Below are positions 56,421 to 64,000 of a stretch of DNA of 64,000 nt, one piece after another (positions within the stretch are counted from its first letter, which is position 1; each line of letters opens with the position of its first letter). A model generated the notes under the pieces. It did no database searches. It was given only the letters and a program-made list of their open reading frames with translations, and had not been told where the DNA came from. The DNA comes from CAYTBN01 sp964542165 (GTDB taxonomy: Bacteria; Myxococcota_A; UBA796; UBA9615; CAYRNR01). The stretch is from NCBI GenBank assembly GCA_964542165.1, contig CAZITQ010000005.1, forward strand, positions 29,077 through 93,076, given 5' to 3'. The position numbers and the translations under genes are program-made.

Positions 56421-58187
56421 GTGGTGGCGCCCTCCGGGTCGCCGCTCCCCGGCCGTGGAGGGACCACGAACCGCGACCACCCCGAACCGCGCCTCCTCCT
56501 GCCCCGGCTGGGCCCCCTGCCGGCGCGCATGCACCTGGTGTGGGTGGCTCAGCTCGTCGGGGCGTGGGTGCTCCTGCTTCCCGCCAGCTCCCGGCCGTGG
56601 TCGCTGATCCCGGGGGGGGCTGGGCGACCGGGGCCCGCCCTGGCGTTCTACCTGCACGGTCTGGTGGACTCCCACGGACTGCTCGGTGCCACCCACGCCC
56701 GGACGCTCCTGTATCCGGCGGGAACCGACGCCGTGGCCCTGTGGGGATTTCCCCTGGATGCCCTGCTCGCCCTGCCGCTGACGGCCCTCTTCGGGCATCC
56801 GGCGGGCTACACCCTGTTCGCCCTGGTGGCGCTGGCGGCGGCCGGAGCCTCGATGGCGTGGCTCGCCGCCAGGTGGTGGCGGTCCCCAGCTGCGGCCCTG
56901 GCGGCGGGTGCGGCCTACCAGACCGGTGGCGTACTGGCCTGGGAGCTGCTGGACGGCCATCCGGGGACCGTCGTCGCCGCCGCGCTGCTCCCCCTCAGCC
57001 TTGGATGGATGTGCCAGGCTTTTTCGGAGGCCGGGCGGGGGAGGGCCGCGGCCTCCGGCGCGCTGGCTGGCCTGGCCGCGCTCGGGTGCTGGGAGGCCGG
57101 TGGCGTCGCCGTGGTCGCGCTGGCGGTCCTCGCGGTGGCGGCCTGGCTCGAAGGGCGTCGGGACTGGCGAATTCCCCTGCTGGCGATCGCGGCTGGCCTG
57201 GCGGTGGCCGGGTTGCCGGCGCTGCACCAGATCGCCGGCGCGGGGGCCCTGCGCGGCATCCCGGACGATCCCTGGGGCACGGTGGAGCGCGCGGGGCAGG
57301 CGGGGACCTGGGCCGGTTGGATCGCCACCCGCGGAGTGTCGCTGGGGGCGGACGGCACCCTCCTGAGCCTGCGGCCCGCCCTGCTGGTGCTCGTGGCCCT
57401 GGGGATCTGGGGGGCCCGGGGTCGACGCTGGATCGCGCCGGTGATCTGGGGGCTGTGCGGAGCGATTCTCGCCATCGGACCCTGGCTGTCGCTCCCCGGC
57501 GGTGCGGCCCTCCTGGGTCCCCAGCTGGCGGTCCTCGGGTTGCCTGGCTTCGACCGGCTGGTCCACCCCGGCCGGGCCCTCTTGCTCACCGCGCCGGGTC
57601 TGGCGCTGCTGGCCGGGGGCGGCGCCGTGTGGATCCAGCGCGCCCTGCCTTCGGCCCTCCCCCGGGGCGGCTGGGTCACCGGCCTGACACTGGCCCTGGT
57701 CCTGGTGGTCGAAGGGTGGCTCGTCTGCCCCTTCCTCCCGGTCCCGGCGACGACCATCGCCGGCACCCGGGGCACCCCGGTCCTGGTCAAGCGTCAGGGA
57801 CCCGCCCTCGTGTTGCCCTTCGCCGCGGGACCCCTGCGCACGAACGCCACGATGCTGGTCGACCAGGTCTTCCACGGCCGGCCCCTGCTCAACGGCGCGG
57901 TCTACCCGGGAGACACCGTGGTGCCCGAGACCACCTACCTCACGCCGGCCGAGGACGCGCTGGCCTACCTGGCCGAGTGCGAGAAGGTGCCCGCCGGACC
58001 CCTGCCACCGGAAAGCGACGCCGTGCGCGCGGGATTGCGGGCGGTGGGGCTCTCCGAGGTCTACGTGGAGATCAGCCCTGCCATCGCCCACCCCCATGGC
58101 GACGCCTACGTGGCCTGTGTGGAGGAGGCTCTCGGAACGGACTACTCGGCCGACACGCCGTTCCGGATCTACGAACTGGGGGACTGA
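56421..58187 (+). CDS. multi-pass membrane protein, GT-C-like
   Basis: 588 residues from the GTG at 56421; an ATG at 56529 is possible and neither has an SD site. About eleven hydrophobic segments. The first extracytoplasmic loop contains YLHGLVDSHGLLGATHARTLLYPAGTD, with His and Asp residues, a layout seen in YfhO/GT-C-type membrane glycosyltransferases. A soluble C-terminal part of about 140 residues follows (PAEDALAYLAECEKVPAG). It is convergent with a similar membrane protein gene at 58210; the two share this plan but are not clearly homologous in sequence by eye. Starts seven bases after the ligase stop. Confidence 0.6.
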   Translation: MVAPSGSPLPGRGGTTNRDHPEPRLLLPRLGPLPARMHLVWVAQLVGAWVLLLPASSRPWSLIPGGAGRPGPALAFYLHGLVDSHGLLGATHARTLLYPAGTDAVALWGFPLDALLALPLTALFGHPAGYTLFALVALAAAGASMAWLAARWWRSPAAALAAGAAYQTGGVLAWELLDGHPGTVVAAALLPLSLGWMCQAFSEAGRGRAAASGALAGLAALGCWEAGGVAVVALAVLAVAAWLEGRRDWRIPLLAIAAGLAVAGLPALHQIAGAGALRGIPDDPWGTVERAGQAGTWAGWIATRGVSLGADGTLLSLRPALLVLVALGIWGARGRRWIAPVIWGLCGAILAIGPWLSLPGGAALLGPQLAVLGLPGFDRLVHPGRALLLTAPGLALLAGGGAVWIQRALPSALPRGGWVTGLTLALVLVVEGWLVCPFLPVPATTIAGTRGTPVLVKRQGPALVLPFAAGPLRTNATMLVDQVFHGRPLLNGAVYPGDTVVPETTYLTPAEDALAYLAECEKVPAGPLPPESDAVRAGLRAVGLSEVYVEISPAIAHPHGDAYVACVEEALGTDYSADTPFRIYELGD

Positions 58188-58209
58188 CCGGGGGGCTCGG
58201 CTGTGGGGG

Positions 58210-59910
58210 CTACCAGCCCCACCACTGCTCGGCCGCCACCTCCTGGGGCGCGGGATCGTCCTGGGCCACGAAGAGCACGATGTGTTCGCCCCCGTCCGTG
58301 CTCACCGCCGCCGGCGCGCCGAAGACCCGAACCAGGCCGTCGCCGATGGCCTGCCGGTCGGCGGGGAAGAACAGGTCCGGCCGCCAGGCCACGCTGCCGA
58401 TGCCCAGGGAGGCCATGCGCCAGCGGATCTCCCGGTCGGTGTCCTCCCGCAGCAGCGCCGTGCGCAGCCAGGAGCCCACCCGCCAACGGGGGCCGGCCCG
58501 CCTCGTGTTCTCCATGCACACGTTGAGGATCGGCCGTCCGTGGTCGATCTGGTAGGCGCACTCCAGGTCGTTGAGGATCTGCTCGGCGCCGATGCTGGGC
58601 CCGCCGAACTCGGGGAGGAGGGCGAGCACCGCGCCCGAGGGATTCGCGGAGCGGTAGGCGCTGGGGACCTCCCAGGGCGTGTGGGCGGTCCGGCCGGGCA
58701 TGCCGGTCACCAGCAGGACGTCCAGCGCGGCGACGGGGAGGAGCCACGTTGCCCGGGGGCGCTCCTCGGCGAGACGGCTCAGCACCGCCGCGGACACGCC
58801 GCCCCAGGCAAGCGCCGTGACCCAGGCCATGCGTACCGGGAAACGGAAGTAGCTCAGGGGCCCCCAGCTCCCCAGGTCCCGCAGGAAGGGGGACTCGTAC
58901 CCGGGCTCGAACCAGTGCCGTCCCGGCGGCCCCAGGGCGACCACCAGCGCCACACCCCCCAGGATCAGGCAGGCTTTCCAGGGGCCCGCCCGCGGTCGCA
59001 GCCGGCTCGACAGCACCACCAGGGCCAGGGGCAAGAAACCCAGGGCGGGGGCGATGGAGTGGCTGAGCATGTCGGTGCCCGGGAGGGGGCCGGCCATGGC
59101 GGCCAGGGAGCCGAACCCGGATCCCATGCCGCGGGACATGGTCTCGGGGCCGAATGCGTCGGCGGCCCGGGAGGCCCCGTCGGCGGTGAAGAAGAACACC
59201 GTGTAGGCCAGGCCCACGGGCACCGCAACCGCCGCGGCTGCGACCACCGGGCGCAGGGTGTGGGGCCAGTTGCGCCGCGCCTGCAGCCCCCAGGCCGCGA
59301 TCCACAGGCTCGCCGCGATCCCGGTGTACGCCGAGGTGAAGAGGCAGAGAATCCAGAGCCCCCCGGACGCCAGCCCATGGCGCCAGTGACCGTCCCGCGC
59401 CGTCGCCCGGTGCCATTGCCAGGCGAGCAGGGGGAGCCAGGGATTGAGCAAGGGGTAGACGTGCCCCTCGAGCAGGCTGGTGGCCGCCATCCCGGAGAAG
59501 CCGTAGGTCACCCCCGCCACCAGGGACCAGGGCCAGCGGGCGCCCAGGACCCGCGCGGCGAAGCGCTCTGCCGCCCAGGCCGAGAGCACCGGGCCGATCA
59601 GGGCGAAGAGCCCCAGGAGAGTCCAGGGGCCGATCACCGAGCCCACGAGGCGGGAGAGGAGGAACAGGACCAGGCTGTCCAGCCGCTGGAGACCCTGGCC
59701 CACGGGCCAGCTGGCCATGACCGTGGACAGGTCGCCGCTCCAGTGGGCGCCGAGCGTGGCGACCCAGGCCGTGCAGTACTGGTCGAACTGGCGGTGGACG
59801 TGGAGACCGCCTGGCGAGGAGAGCAGCGGCCAGCTCCAGATCGCCGACAGCAGGGCGAACAGGCCGACGGTGAGGAGGTTGCGCCTCAGGGCGGTCGGCG
59901 CTGTGCTCAC
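58210..59910 (-). CDS. multi-pass membrane protein, GT-C-like
   Basis: 566 residues from the GTG at 59910. About eleven hydrophobic segments, beginning TVGLFALLSAIWSWPLL. The first loop (HVHRQFDQYCTAWVATLGAH, then MASWPVGQG) has the Asp and His typical of GT-C-like membrane glycosyltransferases. A C-terminal soluble part of about 150 residues includes GAEQILNDLECAYQIDHGRP. Its start overlaps the stop of the gene at 59907 (GTGA), so it is the last of a three-gene unit with two single-pass Ig-like proteins. Substrate unknown. Confidence 0.65.
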   Translation of the reverse strand: MSTAPTALRRNLLTVGLFALLSAIWSWPLLSSPGGLHVHRQFDQYCTAWVATLGAHWSGDLSTVMASWPVGQGLQRLDSLVLFLLSRLVGSVIGPWTLLGLFALIGPVLSAWAAERFAARVLGARWPWSLVAGVTYGFSGMAATSLLEGHVYPLLNPWLPLLAWQWHRATARDGHWRHGLASGGLWILCLFTSAYTGIAASLWIAAWGLQARRNWPHTLRPVVAAAAVAVPVGLAYTVFFFTADGASRAADAFGPETMSRGMGSGFGSLAAMAGPLPGTDMLSHSIAPALGFLPLALVVLSSRLRPRAGPWKACLILGGVALVVALGPPGRHWFEPGYESPFLRDLGSWGPLSYFRFPVRMAWVTALAWGGVSAAVLSRLAEERPRATWLLPVAALDVLLVTGMPGRTAHTPWEVPSAYRSANPSGAVLALLPEFGGPSIGAEQILNDLECAYQIDHGRPILNVCMENTRRAGPRWRVGSWLRTALLREDTDREIRWRMASLGIGSVAWRPDLFFPADRQAIGDGLVRVFGAPAAVSTDGGEHIVLFVAQDDPAPQEVAAEQWWGW

Positions 59911-60455
59911 GACCCGTCCCCGCCGGCTCGCGTTCGCCCGCGGTAGATCCAGGCCACCAGACCGATCACCAGCGCGCCCCAGACCAGGGCCAGCGCGGTG
60001 GGAATGGCGCCCGCGGACGCCGCCGTTCGGCCGGGGTAGGCCACCGCCGTCGGCGTCGCGATCCAGCCCCCCGGTTCCGCCACCAGGCGCCAGGACACCG
60101 CGTCTTGACGGGCGTCCACGGTCTGCACAAGGCCCTCGTAGGCCACCGTGGGCGTGCCGTCCGGCGTGGACACCGAGACCCGCACGGGCAGCAGCCGCGC
60201 GTAGGCCCCCCGGTCCCTCCCCGTGTAGATGCCGTCGTGGGGCAGATCGCCGGCCACCGTGCCGTCGTCCACCAGCGCCAACTGCCGTGGATCGTCGGGC
60301 CGCTGGACCTCCACCAGAACCTCGCCCAGCGCAGCTTCGGCTGGTACCGCCAGGCGGAACACCAGCTCCTGCTCCTCGCCCGCCGATGCCCCCCTCGCCG
60401 GGGGGACGGCCGTGAGGACGGCGATCACGAGCAAGGGAATCGCGGAGCGGATCAC
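59907..60455 (-). CDS. single-pass envelope protein with Ig-like domain
   Basis: 182 residues from the GTG at 60455, with GGAGGAGGG just upstream. A signal peptide ends near ARGASA. A beta-rich domain follows, with LALVDDGTVAGDLPHDGIYT, the D-D-G and D-G-I-Y-T pattern seen in choice-of-anchor or Ig-like domains. One membrane segment (TALALVWGALVIGLVAWIYRG) lies at the C-terminus, then a short positive tail. It overlaps the preceding stop (GTGA) and the next start (GTGA), so it is tightly coupled to both neighbours. Role unknown; a partner of the membrane protein at 58210 is inferred. Confidence 0.65.
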   Translation of the reverse strand: MIRSAIPLLVIAVLTAVPPARGASAGEEQELVFRLAVPAEAALGEVLVEVQRPDDPRQLALVDDGTVAGDLPHDGIYTGRDRGAYARLLPVRVSVSTPDGTPTVAYEGLVQTVDARQDAVSWRLVAEPGGWIATPTAVAYPGRTAASAGAIPTALALVWGALVIGLVAWIYRGRTRAGGDGS

Positions 60456-61474
60456 CCCTCCTCCTCCACGGCGTCGGGGGCGGGCCAGGTCCGCCACTCC
60501 GAAGGACCGTCCACCACCCACAGGGGGAAGCGCCGCGCCACTCGGCGGTCCAGTGCGTCGATCGCCGGATGTCGGCCCGGCCGCTCCAGCAGGCCAGCGT
60601 CGGCGATCAACAGGGCCGGCGCAGGCCCCGCCGAGGCCCCCAGTCCCTCCACGGCGGCCACGACCTCCTGGGGGAGCGGTCCGGTGTCTTCGATGTGGAA
60701 CACCGCGGGGTGGCCGTCCGGAACCTCTCCAAGGGTCACGAGCCGGTGATCGCGCAGGGGACCGTCCAGGGCCGCTGGGAGGTCGCCCGCGGCGAGGGAG
60801 ACCGGAGCCACCGCGCCGGGGGGAGGGCGTGGTGAAAGCTGCGCGGCACCCTCGCTCCGGCGGCCCAGCCAGCGGGGGGCCAGGGCCAGCCCGAGACCGA
60901 AGAAGGCGGCCGCGACCGCCCAGAGGACGAGGCTCGCCGCGATGTTGTCGGGTTTCTCGGCGGCCCGTTCCGGTTTCCCGTGGCCACCGGGTTGCTGGGC
61001 GATCGGCTGGGGCGCGGGGCCGTCTGCGGGGGGCAGCGGTTGCCCCTCCACGCCCCCACCGGCGACGGGCGTGGCCACCACGTCGCCGTCGGAACCCAGC
61101 TCCAGGGTGACCCGGGAGAACGGGCGGTCGGCATCCAGGGACACGCTCGTCGTCCAGGATCGATCCCCCGCGGTGACGGCCAGGTCCACGGTGGCCCCGG
61201 AGAAGGCGGGGACGTGGGCCGTGTAGATCTCGTCCCCCGCGGTGGCGTCCGGCGGTACGCCGTCGTCCCGGGGCTCGAGGTCGACCGATTCGCTGCCAGC
61301 GCCGCTGGCGGTCACGGCCGGAGTGCCTCCCAGGGGGGTCGACGGCGAGGTGACCTCCAGCAGGAAGCCCCTCGGACCGGGTCCCTCATCCTGGGCCCAA
61401 GCCGGGGGCGCGAAGGTCAGCAGGCACGGGAGGATCGCCGCGCTCGCCACTTGGGTTCTCGACGTCCGGATCAT
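60452..61474 (-). CDS. single-pass envelope protein with Ig-like domain and C-terminal cytoplasmic part
   Basis: 340 residues from the ATG at 61474, with GGGAACG upstream. Signal peptide ends near APPAWAQ. The first ~110 mature residues carry LEPRDDGVPPDATAGDEIYT, matching the D-D-G...D-x-I-Y-T pattern of its neighbour at 59907. A Pro/Gly-rich spacer and one membrane segment (AASLVLWAVAAAFFGLGLAL) lead to a ~140-residue domain (LLIADAGLLERPGRHP). The pair thus share an outside domain but differ inside. First gene of a three-gene unit ending with the membrane protein at 58210. Confidence 0.65.
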   Translation of the reverse strand: MIRTSRTQVASAAILPCLLTFAPPAWAQDEGPGPRGFLLEVTSPSTPLGGTPAVTASGAGSESVDLEPRDDGVPPDATAGDEIYTAHVPAFSGATVDLAVTAGDRSWTTSVSLDADRPFSRVTLELGSDGDVVATPVAGGGVEGQPLPPADGPAPQPIAQQPGGHGKPERAAEKPDNIAASLVLWAVAAAFFGLGLALAPRWLGRRSEGAAQLSPRPPPGAVAPVSLAAGDLPAALDGPLRDHRLVTLGEVPDGHPAVFHIEDTGPLPQEVVAAVEGLGASAGPAPALLIADAGLLERPGRHPAIDALDRRVARRFPLWVVDGPSEWRTWPAPDAVEEEG

Positions 61475-61785
61475 CGTTCCCGTTGGCCCCCCCCTAAGCC
61501 CGCGGTCTGGTTACGGAAATCATCGTAGGTGCGCCGGAGGATGGGGGTCAAGGGGCGTCCTCCTCGCCGGAGCCGGCGCCGTTCTCCTCCCCGCCTGGAT
61601 GACGGTCGGCGGATGGGCGGGCGGTTGAGGCGAGGGTGAAGAGGGCGGCAAGGAACAGCGGCCGTGTGTCCGTCCTGGGTGGCTGTTCGGGGCGCTTCCT
61701 CGTCGGTCCCGACGTTCCGGGGTGAATTCCGGCGGTCTGGGATCCGCTGAACGAGTTGCTTGGAGGGGCGGCCTTCTGACTCGCT
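61475..61785. other. 311-base intergenic stretch
   Basis: No gene seen on either strand. It holds the promoter of the minus-strand gene ending at 61474 and the 3' end after the gene at 61786. I see no clear terminator, repeat or RNA gene in it. Confidence 0.5.
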
Positions 61786-62178
61786 CTAGGCCTCCGTCTC
61801 CGCCTCCGCTTCCGCCTCCGTCTCCGCCTCCGGCTCCGGCTCCGCCTCCGTCTCCGCCTCCGCCTCCGCCTCCGCCTCAGCCCTCGCCACCAGGGCCGCC
61901 ATCGCTCCGTGGGCGGCACTGAGGGGTTCGCGTCCCTTGAGGGGCCCGAGGTCCTCGGCCTTCTGCAGGTGTTCGAGCACCTCGTCCAGGGCCTCGGAGA
62001 GCTGGGCGTCGTCCCCGTGGACCTTCCGGATCTCCTCGATGGCGATCCGGACGCGCGTGATCCGCATCCGGTGGCCCCGGCGCAGGGCGCCGATCAGGAA
62101 CCACAGCAGGACCGCGACGACGTTGAATCCGACCACGAGGGAGAGCACGTCGACGGCGAGGAGAGCGGCCAGCGACAT
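61786..62178 (-). CDS. small membrane protein with Glu-Ala repeat tail
   Basis: 130 residues. The ATG at 62178 overlaps the stop of the peptidase gene (TGATG). One membrane segment near residues 8-32 (VDVLSLVVGFNVVAVLLWFL), a basic stretch (RRGHRMRITR), a helical region, and a C-terminal run of alternating Ala-Glu with Thr/Pro variations. The run is coded by imperfect GGAGGC-type hexamers (61790-61880). Function unknown. The repeat is acidic and may form a flexible tail inside the cell. It is co-translated with the gluzincin peptidase. Confidence 0.6.
   Translation of the reverse strand: MSLAALLAVDVLSLVVGFNVVAVLLWFLIGALRRGHRMRITRVRIAIEEIRKVHGDDAQLSEALDEVLEHLQKAEDLGPLKGREPLSAAHGAMAALVARAEAEAEAEAETEAEPEPEAETEAEAEAETEA
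61790..61880. repeat. imperfect hexamer array coding a Glu-Ala tail
   Basis: About 14 copies of a GGAGGC/GGAGAC-type hexamer (CCTCCG/CCTCCG-related on the plus strand). It keeps the frame whatever the copy number, so length variation is possible. Confidence 0.75.
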
Positions 62179-63770
62179 CAGGGACCCTCCACGAACTGGC
62201 GCAGGTAGGGATCCACCGTGAGCTCCGATCCGGTGAGCTGGCGGATGGTCTCTTCCCACGGATGGGCGGCGCCCGGGGTGAACAGTTGTCGGAAGAAGGC
62301 GCCCACCGGGGGGCCGGCCAGGGGGGCCGCAGCCGGGTCCTCGAGGGTGCCGACCGCCCGGGCCAGGGCGTCGCTGAGCTGAGATGCGACGAGCTCTCCC
62401 AGGATGTAGTTCTGGTAGTACACCGGGTAGCAGGCCACGTGGATCTTGGCGGCCCAGTCCGGCTTGTCGTGGCCCTGCGGGCGCTCGATTCCCTGCATTC
62501 GCCGCACCAGCCCCCACCAGACCGCGTCGAGGTCGCCGTCCGGATCCTGGTACAGAGCCCTCTCGAAGCGGACCACCACCGTCGCCCACCGCAGGAAGAG
62601 GATCTGGTTGGTCCGCAACGTCGACGCCGCTCCGCGAGCCACGGCCGGGGGGACACCTGCCACCGCCTCCAGCCAGCGCGGTTCGTAGACCAGGCGGCCG
62701 AAGAACATCGCCACGGCCTCGGTCACCAGGGGGTGGGCGGCTCCCCGCAGCATCAGCGGCAGCGAGGAGTCCACGTACCGGTCGTACAGCGCATGGCCGA
62801 ACTCGTGGAGTGTGGTCGACATCCACCGGGAGCCCGTGACGAGGTTGCACAGCACTCGCACGTCTGTCGGAACGTCCACGGGCAGGGAGAAGGCGTGCTG
62901 GTTCTTGCCCTCCCTCGGCAGCATGTCGCTGGCCTCCCATAGCTCGTCCAGCGGCAGCCCGATGTCCGCGAAGTACGAGTGGGCGATGGCCTCGATGCGG
63001 GGCACCGGGAAGTGCCGGTCCAGGCTCGCCGCGTCTTCGTCCGCAGGGAGGTGCTGCAAGAAGCGCTCGGGGTAGTGCCACGGGCGGAGGGTGGTGCGGC
63101 CGAAACGTCGCCGTAGATCCCCGTCCAGGCGGCGCTTGATGTCCGAGAATGCGTCGGTGGAACGGGTCTCCAGCTCCCTCAGCAGGCCCATCAGCCGGTT
63201 CGAGGGCAGCTCGGCCGCCTCCAGCGCCAGCTCGTGGTAGGTGGGATATCCGAGCTGCGTGGCCCCTCGGTTGCGTAGCCTGGCGAGCTCACGTACCCGC
63301 TCGGCGACCTGGATCCCCACCTGACGTGTGGCCTCCCAGGCCTCCCGCCGCCGATCCTCGTGCGTCTCGTCCTGGAGCACCTGATCCAGGAGACCATCGG
63401 CCACCGGATCACCCTCGAAGGTGGCTCGAAAGGTCCCGTAGACCTGCTCCACCTCGACGCCGAGCTGGATCAGGTCCTCGCGCAGATCCGCCGGGATCTG
63501 ACGCGGCAGGGCCTGGCTGCGGTAGAGCCGGAGGCGCTGGGCCGAGGGGGTGTCGGGGTTCAGTCGAGACAGGAGCTGCTCGGCCGCCGAGAATCGTTCG
63601 CGGTCCGCCAGCAGATCCGTGGAAAGGCGCTCGATCTCCGCGACCCGGGCGGCGGCTTCCTGATCTCCGGTGGTGGCCAACGCCCACAGCGCCAGGGCGT
63701 GCTCGCGGCGCAGGGGTTCGAAGGACGCGTCGAACTCGTCCATGAGCGCGACGGCGTCGTGCTCGTTCAT
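62178..63770 (-). CDS. gluzincin metallopeptidase, M2/M3-like
   Basis: 530 residues from the ATG at 63770, overlapping the stop of the upstream gene (ATGA). The zinc motif is LHEFGHALYD (about 320), with the third ligand expected in VTEAVAMFF. The following residues (LRGAAHPLVTEAVA) and the N-terminal ALWALATTGD recall the M2 (angiotensin-converting-enzyme-like) and M3 (oligopeptidase) families, which cut short peptides. The family call is between these two; the length fits either. No signal peptide, so it is probably cytoplasmic. Co-transcribed with the small membrane protein at 61786 and the partial gene at 63767. Confidence 0.75.
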   Translation of the reverse strand: MNEHDAVALMDEFDASFEPLRREHALALWALATTGDQEAAARVAEIERLSTDLLADRERFSAAEQLLSRLNPDTPSAQRLRLYRSQALPRQIPADLREDLIQLGVEVEQVYGTFRATFEGDPVADGLLDQVLQDETHEDRRREAWEATRQVGIQVAERVRELARLRNRGATQLGYPTYHELALEAAELPSNRLMGLLRELETRSTDAFSDIKRRLDGDLRRRFGRTTLRPWHYPERFLQHLPADEDAASLDRHFPVPRIEAIAHSYFADIGLPLDELWEASDMLPREGKNQHAFSLPVDVPTDVRVLCNLVTGSRWMSTTLHEFGHALYDRYVDSSLPLMLRGAAHPLVTEAVAMFFGRLVYEPRWLEAVAGVPPAVARGAASTLRTNQILFLRWATVVVRFERALYQDPDGDLDAVWWGLVRRMQGIERPQGHDKPDWAAKIHVACYPVYYQNYILGELVASQLSDALARAVGTLEDPAAAPLAGPPVGAFFRQLFTPGAAHPWEETIRQLTGSELTVDPYLRQFVEGP

Positions 63771-64000
63771 GTCCGCCGCCGCAGGCCGAGGAGACAGGCT
63801 CCCAGGGCGAGCGCGGGTAGGAGGGCGTCCGTACCACGGCCCTGGACGCGACACGCGCAGTCGTCGCCGCCGATCAGGGTGATCGGATCGTCGTCGTCCC
63901 CGGCGTCGTCGTCATCTCCCGCGTCGTCGTCGTCATCTCCGGTGTCGTCGTCGTCGTCGCCGGTGTCGTCGTCGTCATCGCCGGTGTCGTCGTCGTCATC
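63767..64000 (-). CDS. Asp-stalk protein with MYXO-CTERM-like tail (partial)
   Basis: Only the last 77 residues are in the window; the start is beyond the right edge. It consists of repeated D-D-D-D-D-T/A-G units, then PITLIGGDDCACRVQGRG, a hydrophobic segment (ALLPALALGACLLGL) and RRRT at the end. This is the MYXO-CTERM plan of Cys, membrane segment and Arg cluster, the same as in the subtilase at 45359. Its stop overlaps the peptidase start. The Asp stalk is again next to the membrane anchor. Confidence 0.75.
   Translation of the reverse strand, partial: DDDDDTGDDDDDTGDDDDDTGDDDDDAGDDDDAGDDDDPITLIGGDDCACRVQGRGTDALLPALALGACLLGLRRRT

Noticed and set aside
61242..61628. Plus-strand frame across the 61.5-kb spacer
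   Set aside because: No SD, no family pattern, and it overlaps the start of the well-supported minus-strand gene at 61474.

Overview
The window is very GC-rich and almost fully coding, with about 55 genes on both strands, no rRNA or tRNA gene, no insertion sequence, no phage module and no CRISPR array that I can see. The protein types point to a member of the Myxococcota (or a close deltaproteobacterial relative). They include lipoproteins with long Asp-rich tethers, MopE-type Asp/Cys repeats, MYXO-CTERM-like tails, a Ser/Thr kinase with a PEGA-like tail, FHA regulators, a TPR-CHAT protein, a PilP-like domain and FG-GAP and RCC1-like propellers. This is inferred from family content, not from a marker gene.

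Layout. 1-5.2 kb: end of a MaoC-like dehydratase, a giant MopE-repeat lipoprotein and a voltage-gated cation channel. 5.3-12 kb: a divergent pair of Asp-tethered lipoproteins (ceramidase-like and alpha/beta hydrolase), then a minus-strand lipoprotein-galactokinase pair. 11.9-13.9 kb: a BlaI-type repressor with two operator dyads over its own promoter, and an M56 (BlaR1-like) membrane protease fused to a PilP-like pilus domain. 14.3-22.4 kb: acetyltransferase, GT-C-like membrane protein, degenerate sulfatase, a RelA/SpoT-like hypothetical, HAD phosphatase and alpha/beta hydrolase. 23.1-26.8 kb: an ECF-type sigma factor with a hydrophobic N-terminus, coupled to a TPR-CHAT protease-like lipoprotein. 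26.9-29.8 kb: RCC1-like propeller lipoprotein and a subtilase. 29.9-37.4 kb: a membrane protein, a Ser/Thr kinase carrying G16 and G22 tracts, an FHA/winged-helix regulator, a PEGA/TPR envelope protein, an FG-GAP lipoprotein and a small lipoprotein.

37.5-45.3 kb: a broken polysaccharide-lyase remnant, then a compact six-gene minus-strand operon (crotonase, DpgA-like type III polyketide synthase, crotonase, GNAT, B12-radical SAM, DUF362) that looks like an uncharacterised natural-product pathway. Next is a DegT aminotransferase gene bracketed by inverted heptamer arrays. 45.4-52.5 kb: a subtilase with a MopE unit and MYXO-CTERM-like tail, facing a rhomboid / lipoprotein / 5'-nucleotidase-like operon. 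52.6-58.2 kb: a degenerate FHA-GAF-AAA regulator, a long-chain acyl-CoA synthetase and a membrane protein. 58.2-64 kb: a membrane-protein operon, a gluzincin peptidase operon and the tail of another MYXO-CTERM-like protein.

The loci most worth following are the sigma/TPR-CHAT pair, the BlaI/M56-PilP locus, the DpgA-like operon, the poly-G tracts in the kinase, and the Asp-rich tethers that sit at the membrane-proximal end of both N-anchored and C-anchored surface proteins.
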